DNA from: Dendrocalamus latiflorus
Lineage: Eukaryota > Streptophyta > Magnoliopsida > Poales > Poaceae
Assembly: GCA_017311315.1 (NCBI GenBank)
Contig: CM029672.1
Coordinates: 10,644,463 to 10,708,462 of the forward strand
Length of the DNA stretch: 64,000 bases
Direction: 5' to 3'
Shown here: one piece after another, positions 52,530 to 63,370 of the stretch
Layout of the letters: the number at the start of each line of letters is the position of its first letter
Position numbering within the stretch: the stretch's first letter is position 1
Position numbers and translations under genes: made by a program
The notes under the pieces: model-generated
What the model was told of the DNA's origin: nothing
Seen by the model: only the letters and a program-made list of their open reading frames with translations
The model's database searches: none

Positions 52530-55500
52530 ATGGATCAGAGCTTTGGGAATCTTGGAGCTGGAGGGAGCAGCAGCGGCGGCTCCAAGGCGGCGGCGGCCAC
52601 GGCGCCCATGGGCGGCGGCGCGTACTACGGCGCGCCGCTCGCGTTGCACCATGCCGCAGGGCCGTCGCAGTACCACCACAAGCACGGCGCCGGCTGGGAG
52701 ATCTCGCCGGCGGAGGCCCAGGCCATCAAGGCCAAGATCATGGCGCACCCCCAGTATTCCGCCCTCCTCGCCGCCTACCTGGACTGCCAGAAAGTACACA
52801 CAAATATCTACCCCTGTAGCATCACGCATCAAAATTGCAAATTCGATTTTGCAGGCTATACATGTAGTACTGTACGTAATCCTCGATCTGCAAATTTATT
52901 TCGCAGGTCGGTGCGCCGCCGGACGTGCTGGAGAGGCTGACGGCCATGGCGGCGAAGCTGGACGCCCGTCCGCCGGGCCGGCACGAGCCACGCGATCCGG
53001 AGCTCGACCAGTTCATGGTTCGTTCTTCCCGATTCTGATCACTGGCACAAGCATGCCAATTCCAATTTCCATCCCATCATCATATCATGCCATGGTCGCT
53101 CAGGGCTAATTAATCTTGGCGTTTCATGATCCGTTAATTCGTGTGTGCTATTTCCTCCTTGGGTTAATTAAATTGCGCAGGAGGCGTACTGCAACATGCT
53201 GGTGAAGTACCGGGAGGAGCTGACGCGGCCGATCGAGGAGGCGATGGAGTTCCTCAAGAGGGTGGAGGCGCAGCTCGACTCCATCACCGGCGGCGGCTCC
53301 TCGGCGCGCCTCTTGCTCGCCGGTAAAACCATTAATTCCATCGTTCGTTGGCTGCTGCTGCTACTAATACTACTACATGCTTGCGTTTTTTTTATATATA
53401 TGTATGTATCTCTCGATCCATGTGGTTAGTTACTGCATTGGGAAATGGTTGTTCAGGATAATGGAGCTGGTTGCTTTGGATCACTGCCATTGTTAGCCAT
53501 GCCATGCTTTGTGGATTTGTTTATTGGGGCTAGCAGGGAGAAGGCACAAGCCTTTGCATGCACTAATAAATTAACAATTAGTATGGACTATTAGTAGACT
53601 GATCAAGCGTAGGTTTTTGTTTGCGTCGAAGGGCACAGTGAGGAACTGTGTCTCATGGGTCTCCTCCACACCCACAATTATCAATTGCTCTAATGGTGTC
53701 TAGTTGCATTTATCTTCTTTTTAGGTTGATTTTTAGGGTTGATGGCTTATAGATTAAATATTTGAACTTTGCATGTTTGTGAATCAGTACGTAGAGAGAA
53801 ATAGTAGCATGCAGCATGCGAGAACTCACTATATTTTTTACTATAATTTTTCTATTAACTCATCTTATAAAACATACGGTTTAAAAATTAATTATCATAG
53901 ACATTATAAGTATAAATTTACTAAGTCTAAAAAACCAGTTGAAGCCATCATGCCTACCGGAGTACACACATGCTAGCCTTTCGAGTCACCCTTTTCTTTA
54001 GTTAATTGGTATTTTTTCTCTTTCTTCTCTCTCAGTAGTAGTAGTAGTACCACTCCATGACAAGTGACTAGAAGCCTTGTCTTACGGTTCCAAGGCAGGC
54101 AGGAGAATCCGCTTGTCTCGGTAGTAACCGTATCTTTATTTAGCTTCAAATCCGCTTGCTCACTACTCACTAGCGTCCCCATCTGTCATCTCTTTTTTTC
54201 TCTTGCGTAGCATGCATCCCCATCTCTAATCTCTTCATTTCTTGAAGTATTGTGGTTTAGAGATCAAAAGATGCATTGGGAAATGATGTTATGGGCTAGA
54301 TAATCAATGTTACAGCACTGTTCGGGCTTCCTGGACTGTAGCAATACACTCCATGTTGCTCTTGGTCTTTGCCTGCACTGCTCTATCCAGCTCTGGATCC
54401 ATGTAATGATCTTGGATGCAGCACAGACGTGCTGGCCGTTCATGTCTTCTGGGGATTTGGATCATGTGAAGCGCCGAAGGTAAGTCAGACAAGCACGGTA
54501 GCGTGAATTTGGATGATTTTGGACCGTCCGATCAGAAAAAAAAGATTGGTTGAGCTCAGATGGCACAGTACCGTCAGTATATTAACTGTGCCACGGTACC
54601 AATCGCTACAGTGATTTCAAATAGTGCTGCACGGCGCTGATTTGTAGTTTCTCCTCACTATTGGCCACTGTGCGCCTCCGGCTTCCGTCTTCCGGGGTAT
54701 TCAAGGGGCGCTGTTGTTTGAAGGTCGGACATGTACAGTGTGCAGGCAGATTTCTGTGGCAGTGTTTTTAGACTACTGTGCATGCTTTCTCCATTGATGT
54801 GGCTATGCCCAAGGAAATCAGCCAATCTCGATCTAGGTGTTATATATGGTTGTGGTACATGTTCACATACAGATTTCCTTCTAGAAGAAAGGGCCAACTA
54901 AAAGTTCCATGTCCTCACTCATTTGATCTCATAGCCACATCTATTATGAATGGCATGGGATGGGAACATATGTTATTATTCATTGGAGTTGAGTGTCAAA
55001 ACTGCGGATGGTCTATCTAGCTATCTAGGTTTCTTGCATTTGGGGGCTGTTTGGTTGCTAGCCACACTTTGCCAACAAAAATTGCCACACTTGCCTAAGT
55101 TGAGGTGCTCAAATTCTTTGCCACACCTTAGCAAGCCTAAGAGAATCTTGCCATAATTTTTTGAGTCATTGACGTGTGGTACCTAGTTTGCTGGAAGGGA
55201 ATCTTGCCACAACTATGACTGTAACCAAACAGCTTTCAAAATTGGTCCAACTTGCCTAACCTTAGGCGTGGTAAACTGTGGTTGGCAACCAAACACCCCC
55301 TTGATTCTCGAGGGTACCACCGTAGACGCTAGTTACCTTAGTTTATAATACTTTATGGGGTGCATGACCTATAGGTGCGTACTATTTCTCCCTCAGTTCT
55401 CAAATACTTACTATTTCATATTCCCTCAGTTCTCAAATACTTACTATTTCATATTCTGAAAGATGTAACTTTTGACTTTTAGTTTTTCTATAGCAATATA

Positions 55501-58500
55501 TTTTAAAATTATGTATTATTATACAAGTATCACATTTTGTATGACAAATCTAACAATATAATTTTAGTATGACTAGTCTAGATATTTAGAAAACATTACT
55601 GATTAACGATTGGACAAGTGTTTGATGGCACACTTCCTTCTTGCAAAAGTTTTTGATGATGCTGGAAGTATATTTACCTTTGTGCTTGCTCACGGTGTGC
55701 GCCCTTCCATGTCTACTGGAGATGTTGCTCCTTGTATAGTGTAAAGCTCAAGCAGAGTGTATCTGTATTCTCTTTTCTAAGCTGAGCGTGAATATCATAG
55801 GATGGGATCCTTGCAAGTATGCTTGTGATTTAAGACAAGGCACATGATTAGTCATTCATAACTATGTTTATATAAGTTGAACACTTTGGAAAATGTTATA
55901 AAACCCAAGGCAAAGTATGAAAACAATGATGAATAATCATAATCACAAGACAAAGATTTAATGTGAAAAATCATTGTGGAAAAAAAACCCCATGAAAACA
56001 CAATCGGCGAAATCACTGGCTGAGTTCTTTTGGGCTTAAAGTTGGCTTATACTTGTACTGTCTACAGTAACTAGCTCTTAAATGGTGCGTTTTTTCAAGA
56101 CATGGTCAATAGAAAAATTGTAGTAAAAAAGTGTACTGAGTTCAGCTGTACCGGTCAAAATCGCATGCGACTATTTTCCTCTGCGTACTATCTTTTGCAA
56201 ACAGGCAGAATTCAAATATTTAAGTCATAAGCCATCAGCCCAAAAGAACCCACCCATTATATATACAGAATGTTCTTGGCATATTACATGTGTAGATACC
56301 TTTTATTGTGCGCGCTATCTATCATGAGGTTTATAAGGGGTATAAATAGCCTTAGAAGTAAGAGTCCTAGACGAGAAAGGAACAGACTCTTAGTCAGCAA
56401 TGGAAAAAGACCTCGAAAATTGGAACAGTAACATGCTCGGAGACGGGAACAACACCCCGCTCTTAAGGCGAAAATAGTCTCAAAAGATAACGATGAAGAG
56501 TTGTAGTTGGAAACTTCTTGAGTAGCCATGTCTGACTCCAGTCAGCGCAAACACCTTTGAACACCACGTCTGGTGCAAGTCGATGCAGAGTCCATCACGA
56601 ACATGAAGATGGTCCTAATCATAACTTCCGACCAGTTCGTATTACCGACTAGCCATACGGGTCGGAATATATTTTGAGCCAAACCTGATTGGATTCTTCA
56701 AGTGGTCGGACCCGACCAGATTCGGATCACAAAATACAACAATCTCCACCTTGAGTTGAATTCCTCCTGTAGCAAAAAAGAACCAAAGAACTTCTCAAAT
56801 AATTTGTAAAACACTTTTTATGCATCAAACGTCCAAAAGGACTAATGAGTAATACCGATCAAATCTTAGCAGAGCTCAAACTTAGCGGTAAGAACTGGTT
56901 TTGTCATCATATTAGCTGGATTATCACGAGTACTGATATTGCAAACTTTAACATCACTTTGAGAAATAACTCTTTAGATGAAGTGATATCTGATATCGAT
57001 GTGCTTTGTTCTCTCATGGAATATTTGGTCTTTTGTAAGACAAATAGCACTCTGACTATCACAATGGATATTGATACAAAATGTACTTCCACAAAGCTTA
57101 GTGTACTGACCTCTTAGCCAAACGGATTCTTTACATGCTTCTAAAAAAACCATCTATTCGGCTCTAGTGGTCGAAATTGCAACAATAGTTTGCAGACAAG
57201 CTGTCTAGCTTACGGCACAGCCTCCAACAGTGAAAATATAACCCGTAAGAGATCTTCTATCATATAAATCTCCAACAAAATCAGAATACACATATCCAGC
57301 CACTCCAGCACCGGTCTTTCTAAACTGCAAACAAACATTAGAAGTGCCCCTCAAATATCTGACAACACTCAAAATGTGAGATACGTTGGCCAAGAGCAGA
57401 CCATGGCGTACATAAGTGATTCGACTACACTTACATATGGAACACTTGACATGTATTCAACTTCTTCAACTGTTTGCGAACTTGATGTTGAAGAGAATTT
57501 GAAATGTGCGGCTAACGTAGTGCTAGTCGATTTGGTCTTGTGCATGTTAAAATGACGAAGCACCCTTTCAATATACCTTGACTCAGGTATAACCTTTTCA
57601 AACTGATGATTTCTGAAGATTTTCATACCAAGAATCTTTTTTGCTGCACTGAGATGCCTCATATCGAATTCACTGCTTAATTATACCTTTAACTTCAATA
57701 TTTATGTGGTCTTATGCTGTAATCAGCATATCATCAACATATAAGAGTAAGTAGATAGCTGAATCATTGATGGTCTTCAAATAAACACACTTATCATAGT
57801 CGGATCTCTTGAATCCTTGAGAGACCGTAAAGAAGTCAAATATCTTGTATCATTTTTTGAGTGATTGCTTCAACCCATAAAGAGGCTTCTCCAATTTCAA
57901 TGTAAAATTATCCTTTCTCGGAACAACAAAACCTTTCAGTTGCTTGAAATAGATGTCTTTTTCCAACTCCCCATGTTCTCTAAATAGATGTCTTCTTCCA
58001 ACTCCCCATGTTCTCTAAATAGATGTCGTCTTCCAACTCCCCATGTAAGAACATGGTCTTAACATCTAATTGCTTGAACTCATAATCACGCATGACTACA
58101 ATATTGAGTAAGGTCTGAATAGAACAATGCTTCACGACTAGAGAGAAAACATCTGTAAAGTCAATACCTGGAATTGGTTGCATCTTTTAGTAACAAACCT
58201 TGCCTTGTACCTGACCTAATCAGTCAGAGATGTGCCTTCTTGTAAATCCACTTGCAGCGCATGGATTTCTTCTCTATCGGGAACTCGACCAACTCCCAAG
58301 TGGAATTCTTTTCGAGGGATTCCATTTCTTCATGTATATCAGTCAACCACTTCTCTGATTCGTTAGACTATATGGCTTCTAAATAAGTTGAAGGTTTAAC
58401 AGTGCCTTCAATGTCTTCTGCCATGTTCAAACGATAAGTCAATGTTGGCTTCTTTAATTAACCTCTTTGGAGGTTGGATTTTCCTCCTTTCCTGACCAGC

Positions 58501-61500
58501 TACACAACGCTCTTAGCATATTACATGTGTAGATAACTTATGTTGTGTGCGCTGTCTATCGTGAGGCTTAAAGGGGTCATAAATAGCCTTGGGAATAAGG
58601 GTCCTAGATAAGGAAGGAACAGTCCTAGTTGGCAATGAAAATAGAGAACTAAGAAACTGGAACAGTAACCTGCTTGGAGACAGGAACACCCTGCTCGAAG
58701 ACAAAACAGAGCATCAGAAGATAACGGTGAATAGTTGTAGTCGGAAGCACTTTTGAGTAGACACGTATGACTCCAGTCGGCGCAGACACTTTGGATATCA
58801 CGTCTAGTGCAAGTCGGTGTAGAGTCCATCACGAACACGAAGATGATCCCAATCATAATCTCTGGCCAGTTTGCATTACCGACGAGTCATATTAGTCGGA
58901 ATGTAGTTTGAGCTAAACTTGATCGGATTCTTCAAGTGGTCGGACTCGACTAGATTCGGAGCACAAAATACAACATACCCAAATATATACGATTCCTTGG
59001 ATGATTCCCTTCAAATCATTTGCTTCTTGCTCACTAGCATCCCCATCTCTCATCTCTTGTTTTAGAGTTCAAAGATGCATTGGGAAGTGTTGTTATGAGC
59101 TAGATACCAATGCTCTAGCATGTACTGTTTGGGCTTACAAGAACTGTAGCAATATATTTTCACTCTTCGTCTTTGCCTGTACCGCTCTATCCAGCTCTGG
59201 ATGCAGCATAGGTGTGCTGGACATTCGTGTCTTCCAGGGTATTCAAGAGGCATTGTTTTGTTTGAACGTTGAACATGTAGCAGGCAGATTTGTGTGAAAT
59301 AATAGGCTACACTGGGAGAGGTCTATGGCACTGTTTGTAGACTACCATGCATGCTTTCTGTTGGGATAATCCCGCATCGGTTATGGGAGGAGGAAAAGCA
59401 CGTTTTATAAGGTTGAGCGTGTTCCCGCCTATCAGGCTAGTCTTTTTTGGGGGGGGGGGGGGATGGTTCAAGACCCCTTTGTTGTTGCTCTACGGTTGGG
59501 CTTGCGGGTATAGCGGTCCAATGACCTGGGGCCGGGACGCTAGTTTAGTGGGCTCGGGTTCAGACGTGGGTATTGTGGTTTGAAGGCATTGTGCAACAAT
59601 TGGTATCTATGACCAGGTAGCCTGGTTACATCTCGGGCCTTACGGTTGCTAGGGAACATCTGATGTGTGAGGGGGAGATTTATTATGTTAGTTTCACATT
59701 GGTTGTGGGAGGAGGCAGAGCACGATATATAACATGAGGGTGTTCTCACTTATCAGGCTAGTCTTTTGAGGGGAGATGGCCCAAGACCCCTTGGTTGTTG
59801 CTCTGTGCTGGGCTTGTGGGTATAGTGGCCCAATGACCTGGAACGGGGACGCTGGTTTAGCGGGCATGGGTTCAAACGTGGGTATAGTGGTCTGAAGGCG
59901 CTGCCCAACACTTTCTCCATTGATGTGGCATGCCAAAGGAGACCAGCCAAACTCTAGGTGTTATATATGGTTGTGGTACATGTTCACATATAGATTTCCT
60001 TTTAGATGAAAGGACAAACTAGAAGTGCTATGTTCTCACTCATTTCTATTATGAATGGTTATTATTCATTGGAGTTGAGTATCAAACGGGAAGGTCTATC
60101 TAGCTAGGTTTGTTGCATTTGATAACCACTGTAGGAGCTAGTTACCTGGCTGAGTTAATGTATGATAAGGGGCCTATCAGATCTGCTCGTGTCTCTTGTT
60201 CACTACACAGGTATCATTGCATTGTTCAGCAAGGTTCTAGATCAGGATGGCGTTTGAATTGCGTTATTGGCATAAATTATAAAGCCACCTCCCTCTTGCA
60301 AAAGGGGAAAAAAATCAGGGCAACCCATAGATTAAGCAAATGACTACAAAACAATGCATTTACTGATCTATTCTAGATTATTTTCTGTTCTGCTAGTCAA
60401 AATTTAACACACTGCATATCAATCGTTCATAAATACCAGTTTTTCCACCATTCTTTTAGTGTTGCTGTCCTACTGATGTAACAGTAAATTGTGTAGTTTT
60501 CATCATGATGCCGCAGTTGATTTGCTTTGTTGAAAGTTGGAAGGTTACTATTGATGTGTCTAAAATATTCTGAAAGCACATCTGACAGGGCTTTATTTTT
60601 AGTGTAACTTTTTGAAAAGTCAATCTTCACATGATTGATCGTTTCCACTCATTCAGAAGGATAATGCATTAATTTTCTGTTAAATAATTGCTTGTGTGCT
60701 TCTGAAGCTTATTCTAGACATACATCAATAAAAGTAGCATGAGCATCATTTTCGAGAAGTTAAGCTTTGGTCACTAATTTATTATTATTACAGCATGACT
60801 TCATTGTGTGCATGGAAGCATAAGAGCCACTTTAACGTTCTACCATATTCTATCCCTTCTTATTGATGTGTTTCTCACTCATATCAAGTCTCAGACAAGA
60901 CTAATAGTGTATGTGAACTCAACTGGCTGGTTTGTAAACATTGGCCTCACTGTTTCTCTGGAACTTGTGTCTTGTTGGTATGTCAAGAGGACATCAGTAT
61001 GAAAAATCTTGTATATGAGGTTACTGCTAATTCAAATACAGACTTCATGTTTATTGCAATGCATTTTGCTACGTGGAAGTGTTCAACATATATACATGAA
61101 CAAGAACATCCGTGAGAAAGTGTTGAAAAACCGACAAATTCTAGCCCCCTATTTTGCACCTGAATGATGAACTGTATAGACGGTAGAAAAGAATATTTAG
61201 GAAAAATTTTCATGAAAAAATGCAGAACTGGTTTCCCAAAGAAATAGAATGACAGCTATTCTATAGAACTTCCAGCATTTGTCGTTGTGTAGCTCTTGCT
61301 TGTTAAACAACCACATGAGATCCTTTCTCAGTTGCAATGTTCAATCCAAGGTTGTAAAATCTGTACATTAAACAACATATGGCTGCATGCACAACAATTT
61401 ACAATTTAGGATCACATATATTATAGATATGTCTTGTGATTCCATTCTGGTCAGGTCAACAGCTTCTGTCATTATACAATTTCCTATATATAGATCTACT

Positions 61501-63000
61501 ACTTTGCTTGCCCATCTTGACTGAAGCTATGGTCATACATCTTTATTTATTTTTAAGGTGATCTTGATATATTCAATTACAATTGCCCAAGATAAGGTTT
61601 AATATAAGCGATATGATTGCTCTGGTGGTGTGCTGAATGTTTTTGTCTGTTTGCTTTTCTTTCTTCATTTTTATTCATTGTGTATGCCTTTCCTGTAAGA
61701 TCCATTCTCAGTTTGGCAATTCCTCATTGAAACTAGGAAAAAATATGTCAATTCTCTATTATATTTTCTTGCATGATTTTTCAGCTTTTACCAAAATAAA
61801 TTTTCCTTTGAGCCAAATATCATGCGAGATCTACCCAGAAAAAATGTATTGTTTCGTCAAGATTATGGTCCTAGCTTTTCCCCTAGCTTCACTCTGTTCA
61901 ACTGCAATGAACAACATGAACATTTTTTGCACTTTGGAACTGGCCTGTCATGTAATGATCAGATTGGTATCAGTTCCACCAGACAAATCAGTGTTCTTTC
62001 CATTTTCCATGTCATTTGGTCCTCTTATTCTTATCTTTTGAAGCATTTCTTATATATATTTTTGCCTTATCACTTGCATGGTGAAATTCTTGTAATTGTT
62101 ACTGTAGCTACACTACTACAAGTGCAAGGTTCCACTGTTGCACTCTACTGTTGCATTCCTAAACGGGTAGAATTGTGTACACACAGCTATGGACTTTCTG
62201 TATCCACTACAATTACATTGCTGTCCAACATGGTATAAACTGAAACATGTTCGGACAATACAATAAAGCTCTGATAGATAGCCATCTTACCATAACAGGT
62301 TTTTGCCTGCAGATGGTAAATCTGAAGGTGTTGGCTCTTCCGAGGATGACCTGGACCCAAGTGTCCGTGAAAATGAGCCACCTGAGATTGACCCACGCGC
62401 TGAGGATAAGGAGCTCAAGTACCATCTTCTGAAGAAGTACAGTGGCTACTTGAGCAGCCTTCGGCAAGAGTTTTCGAAGAAAAAGAAGAAAGGGAAGCTC
62501 CCAAAGGAGGCCAGGCAGAAGCTACTCCACTGGTGGGAGCTGCACTACAAGTGGCCTTATCCCTCAGTACGATACTCTGATCCCTTCAATCACATGCATA
62601 CACACACACATCATCATCATCATCATCACTATCAGAAAAAAAAGACCAAATGATACCTTAATCGTGATGTCTTGACTGATGGTAGCTGCTGTTTTACATT
62701 AAATTGGTACTCATTTTCATCGTAGAATTGCATGGAATCATATCCAAAAGCTGCATCATATTAATACTAACCTTATGTCGATGTGATGGGTAGGAGACGG
62801 AGAAGATCGCTCTTGCAGAGTCGACAGGCCTAGACCAGAAGCAGATCAACAACTGGTTCATTAACCAGAGGAAACGGCACTGGAAGCCTTCGGAGGACAT
62901 GCCATTCGTCATGATGGAAGGCTTCCACCCGCAGAACGCGGCCGCCCTCTACATGGATGGCCAGTTCATGGCTGATGGCATGTACCGCCTCGGTTCATGA
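52530..63000 (+). CDS. OSH15: class I KNOX homeodomain transcription factor (OSH15/rough sheath1 type), five exons
   Basis: Coding exons 52530-52793, 52907-53017, 53181-53322, 62313-62566 and 62794-63000 all have GT-AG borders and matching phases, giving 325 residues. Domains: KNOX1 (about 57-102), KNOX2 (about 120-168), ELK (206-227) and a TALE homeodomain (about 228-290) with the extra loop PYP (254-256) and WFINQR (278-283). The start MDQSFGNLGA and the end DGMYRLGS are those of the rice OSH15, maize rs1/gn1 group. That group uses these factors in the nucleus, with BELL partners, to keep cells undifferentiated and to promote internode growth. The protein is shorter than rice OSH15 as I recall it, mainly through loss of an N-terminal Ala/His-rich stretch. 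ATG 52530 was chosen because it gives the conserved MDQS start. No frameshift or missing key residue is seen, so it looks functional. Large introns often carry cis control in this family. Confidence 0.95.
53716..53945. mobile_element. MITE, family B copy 3 (KNOX intron)
   Basis: Contains atggcttatagattaaatat, tgaatcagtacgtagagag and aaacatacggtttaaaaat. Ends are ttttaggttgatttttaggg and aaaaaaccagttgaa. Confidence 0.45.
54462..54697. mobile_element. insertion in copy A, unclassified
   Basis: Absent from copy B (gtgtcttccagggtattcaag is uninterrupted there). Flanked by 11-bp near-identical gtcttcYgggg, compatible with a 9-11-bp duplication of Mutator type. The ends are only weakly inverted (gaagcgccgaagg / gaagccggaggcgc). 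Confidence 0.5.
55043..55300. mobile_element. Tourist-like MITE, 258 bp, TSD TTG, with empty site in copy B
   Basis: Ends are GGGGCTGTTTGGTTGC and, inverted, GGGGGTGTTTGGTTGCC. TTG lies at 55040-55042 and 55301-55303. Copy B reads gcatttgataacc at this place, a single TTG, so the site before insertion is preserved. Confidence 0.85.
55389..55600. mobile_element. Stowaway-like fragment with 33-bp duplicated end
   Basis: tccctcagttctcaaatact + tactatttcatat occurs twice in tandem (55389-55421, 55422-55454). The Stowaway-type phrase gatgtaacttttgactttt follows. No matching right end. Confidence 0.5.
56029..56258. mobile_element. MITE, family B copy 4 (KNOX intron)
   Basis: Best preserved copy: ends are ggctgagttcttttgggctt and, inverted, gggtgggttcttttgggctg, with aatttaagtcataagcca near the right end. 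Confidence 0.65.
56271..56741 (-). repeat. copia 3' LTR
   Basis: 471 bp, TG...CA bounded, minus-strand orientation. Minus frames inside it are fortuitous. Confidence 0.85.
57190..58480 (-). pseudogene. copia reverse transcriptase/RNase H, decayed
   Basis: In minus order: NSTWELVEFPIEKKSMRCKW (about 58320-58260), IPGIDFTDVFSLVVKHCSIQ (58170-58110), FKQLDVKTMFLHGELEDDIY (58080-58020), then LSAAKKILGMKIFRNHQFEK (57655-57595), VPYVSVVESLMYAMVCSWPT (57440-57380) and VRYLRGTSNVCLQF ... SDFVGDLYDRRSLTGYIFTV (57370-57220). These are the copia RT landmarks (QLDVKTAFLHG, YASAVGSLMYAM, DSD.AGD...RRS.TGY). The YVDD-box region (about 57700-57780) is degraded and frames shift several times. A 35-bp tandem triplication (57951-58046) interrupts the LDVKTMF exon. 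Confidence 0.8.
57951..58046. repeat. 35-bp tandem triplication in the copia RT
   Basis: agatgtcttcttccaactcc + ccatgttctctaaat starts at 57951, 57986 and 58021. The last copy is cut. Confidence 0.85.
58508..58975 (-). repeat. copia 5' LTR
   Basis: About 468 bp, partner of 56271-56741. The expected tRNA primer site next to it is not recognisable because of the internal deletion. Confidence 0.8.
59359..59910 (+). mobile_element. TRIM (miniature LTR retrotransposon), 552 bp, TSD CTTTC
   Basis: LTR1 59359-59598 (TGTTGGGATAATCCC ... GTGCAACA) and LTR2 59681-59910 (TATTATGTTAGTTTC ... GCCCAACA) are clearly alike along their length. An 82-bp interior starts with a primer site tggtatctatgac (59601), matching the initiator tRNA-Met type tggtatc. 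It ends in a purine tract gagggggagatt (59669-59680). CTTTC duplicates flank it (59354-59358, 59911-59915). Copy A of the intron duplication holds the empty site with one CTTTC. Non-coding. Confidence 0.9.
59448..59462 (+). repeat. poly-G tract in TRIM LTR1
   Basis: About 14 consecutive G after cttttttg. LTR2 has gagggga here, so the run is a copy-specific expansion or a sequencing-sensitive site. Confidence 0.8.
60190..62312 (+). other. repeat-poor 3' part of KNOX intron 3
   Basis: About 2.1 kb without recognisable transposons, tandem repeats or ORF families. Moderately AT-rich. It ends in a normal branch/acceptor region (tttttgcctgcag). Since everything around it is full of insertions, it is the part of the intron most likely to be under constraint. 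Confidence 0.45.
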
Positions 63001-63370
63001 AACCACCTCGGACTGAATGATCCAACGAAGGCAGGACGGCATCGAAACATATCTGTATTCAGCATGCGTTGCAATGCATGGACATTGTTATGGAATTTTT
63101 GGTACCTTCTGCACGGATTGACAAGGGCTCGCTGTAGTGTTGATGGCTTATAGTTCTCCAGTAATATTGCTAATGTCCGTTCGACGGCTTGTAATTTAGG
63201 TGTATTAGAATCTCCTTGCTCGTACCCTGGTAATTAATTTGGTGATCGTCCATTTGTATGACTGTACGTTTCAGATTGATGAAACATGTTCAAAGTTGCC
63301 TATCTGAATCACGTAAATATATTGCTTCTCCTAACAGATGGAGACAGATGTGGTCAAAATAAAGCGTTAA
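63001..63370 (+). promoter_or_regulatory. 3' UTR and poly(A) region of the KNOX gene
   Basis: After the stop, a U-rich 3' region runs to aaaataaagcg (AATAAA at about 63357-63362), a plausible poly(A) signal. Other weaker signals lie near 63270. Confidence 0.45.

Larger units (their letters stand above)
54140..55376 (+). repeat. intron segmental duplication, copy A
   Basis: Aligns with 59008-60190 over many phrases: tcaaagatgcattgggaa-type, ctctatccagctctggat, ggtgttatatatggttgtggtacatg, tattcattggagttgagt, and gctagttacct. It contains two insertions absent from copy B: a MITE (55043-55300) and a 235-bp insert (about 54462-54697) flanked by gtcttctgggg / gtcttccgggg. Confidence 0.85.
56271..58975 (-). 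mobile_element. Ty1/copia retrotransposon with both LTRs, internally deleted
   Basis: LTRs at 56271-56741 and about 58508-58975, each tgttcttggcatatt / gctcttagcatatt ... acaaaatacaaca, about 85% alike by eye. A polypurine tract (minus aaggtggagat, 56742-56752) abuts the 3' LTR. Only the RT-RNase H part remains inside, so gag, protease and integrase are deleted next to the 5' LTR. The flanking 5 bp (cagaa / taccc) do not match, so the ends may have recombined. Confidence 0.85.
59008..60190 (+). repeat. intron segmental duplication, copy B
   Basis: Partner of 54140-55376, interrupted by the TRIM at 59359-59910. Copy A shows the TRIM-free sequence catgctttctccattgatg. Confidence 0.85.
53323..62312 (+). 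other. KNOX third intron, about 9 kb, loaded with transposons
   Basis: Lies between the KNOX2 and ELK coding exons (donor at 53323, acceptor ag at 62311-62312). Contents: MITE (53716-53945), duplicate segment A (54140-55376), Stowaway-like repeat, MITE (56029-56258), copia element (56271-58975), duplicate segment B (59008-60190) with a TRIM, and an apparently repeat-poor 3' part (60190-62312). It splits codon 173 (g|at, Asp). Confidence 0.9.

Noticed and set aside
52456..53109. 217-codon Arg/Pro-rich plus-strand ORF overlapping KNOX exon 1
   Set aside because: Off-frame reading of GC-rich KNOX exons 1 and 2 and their intron.
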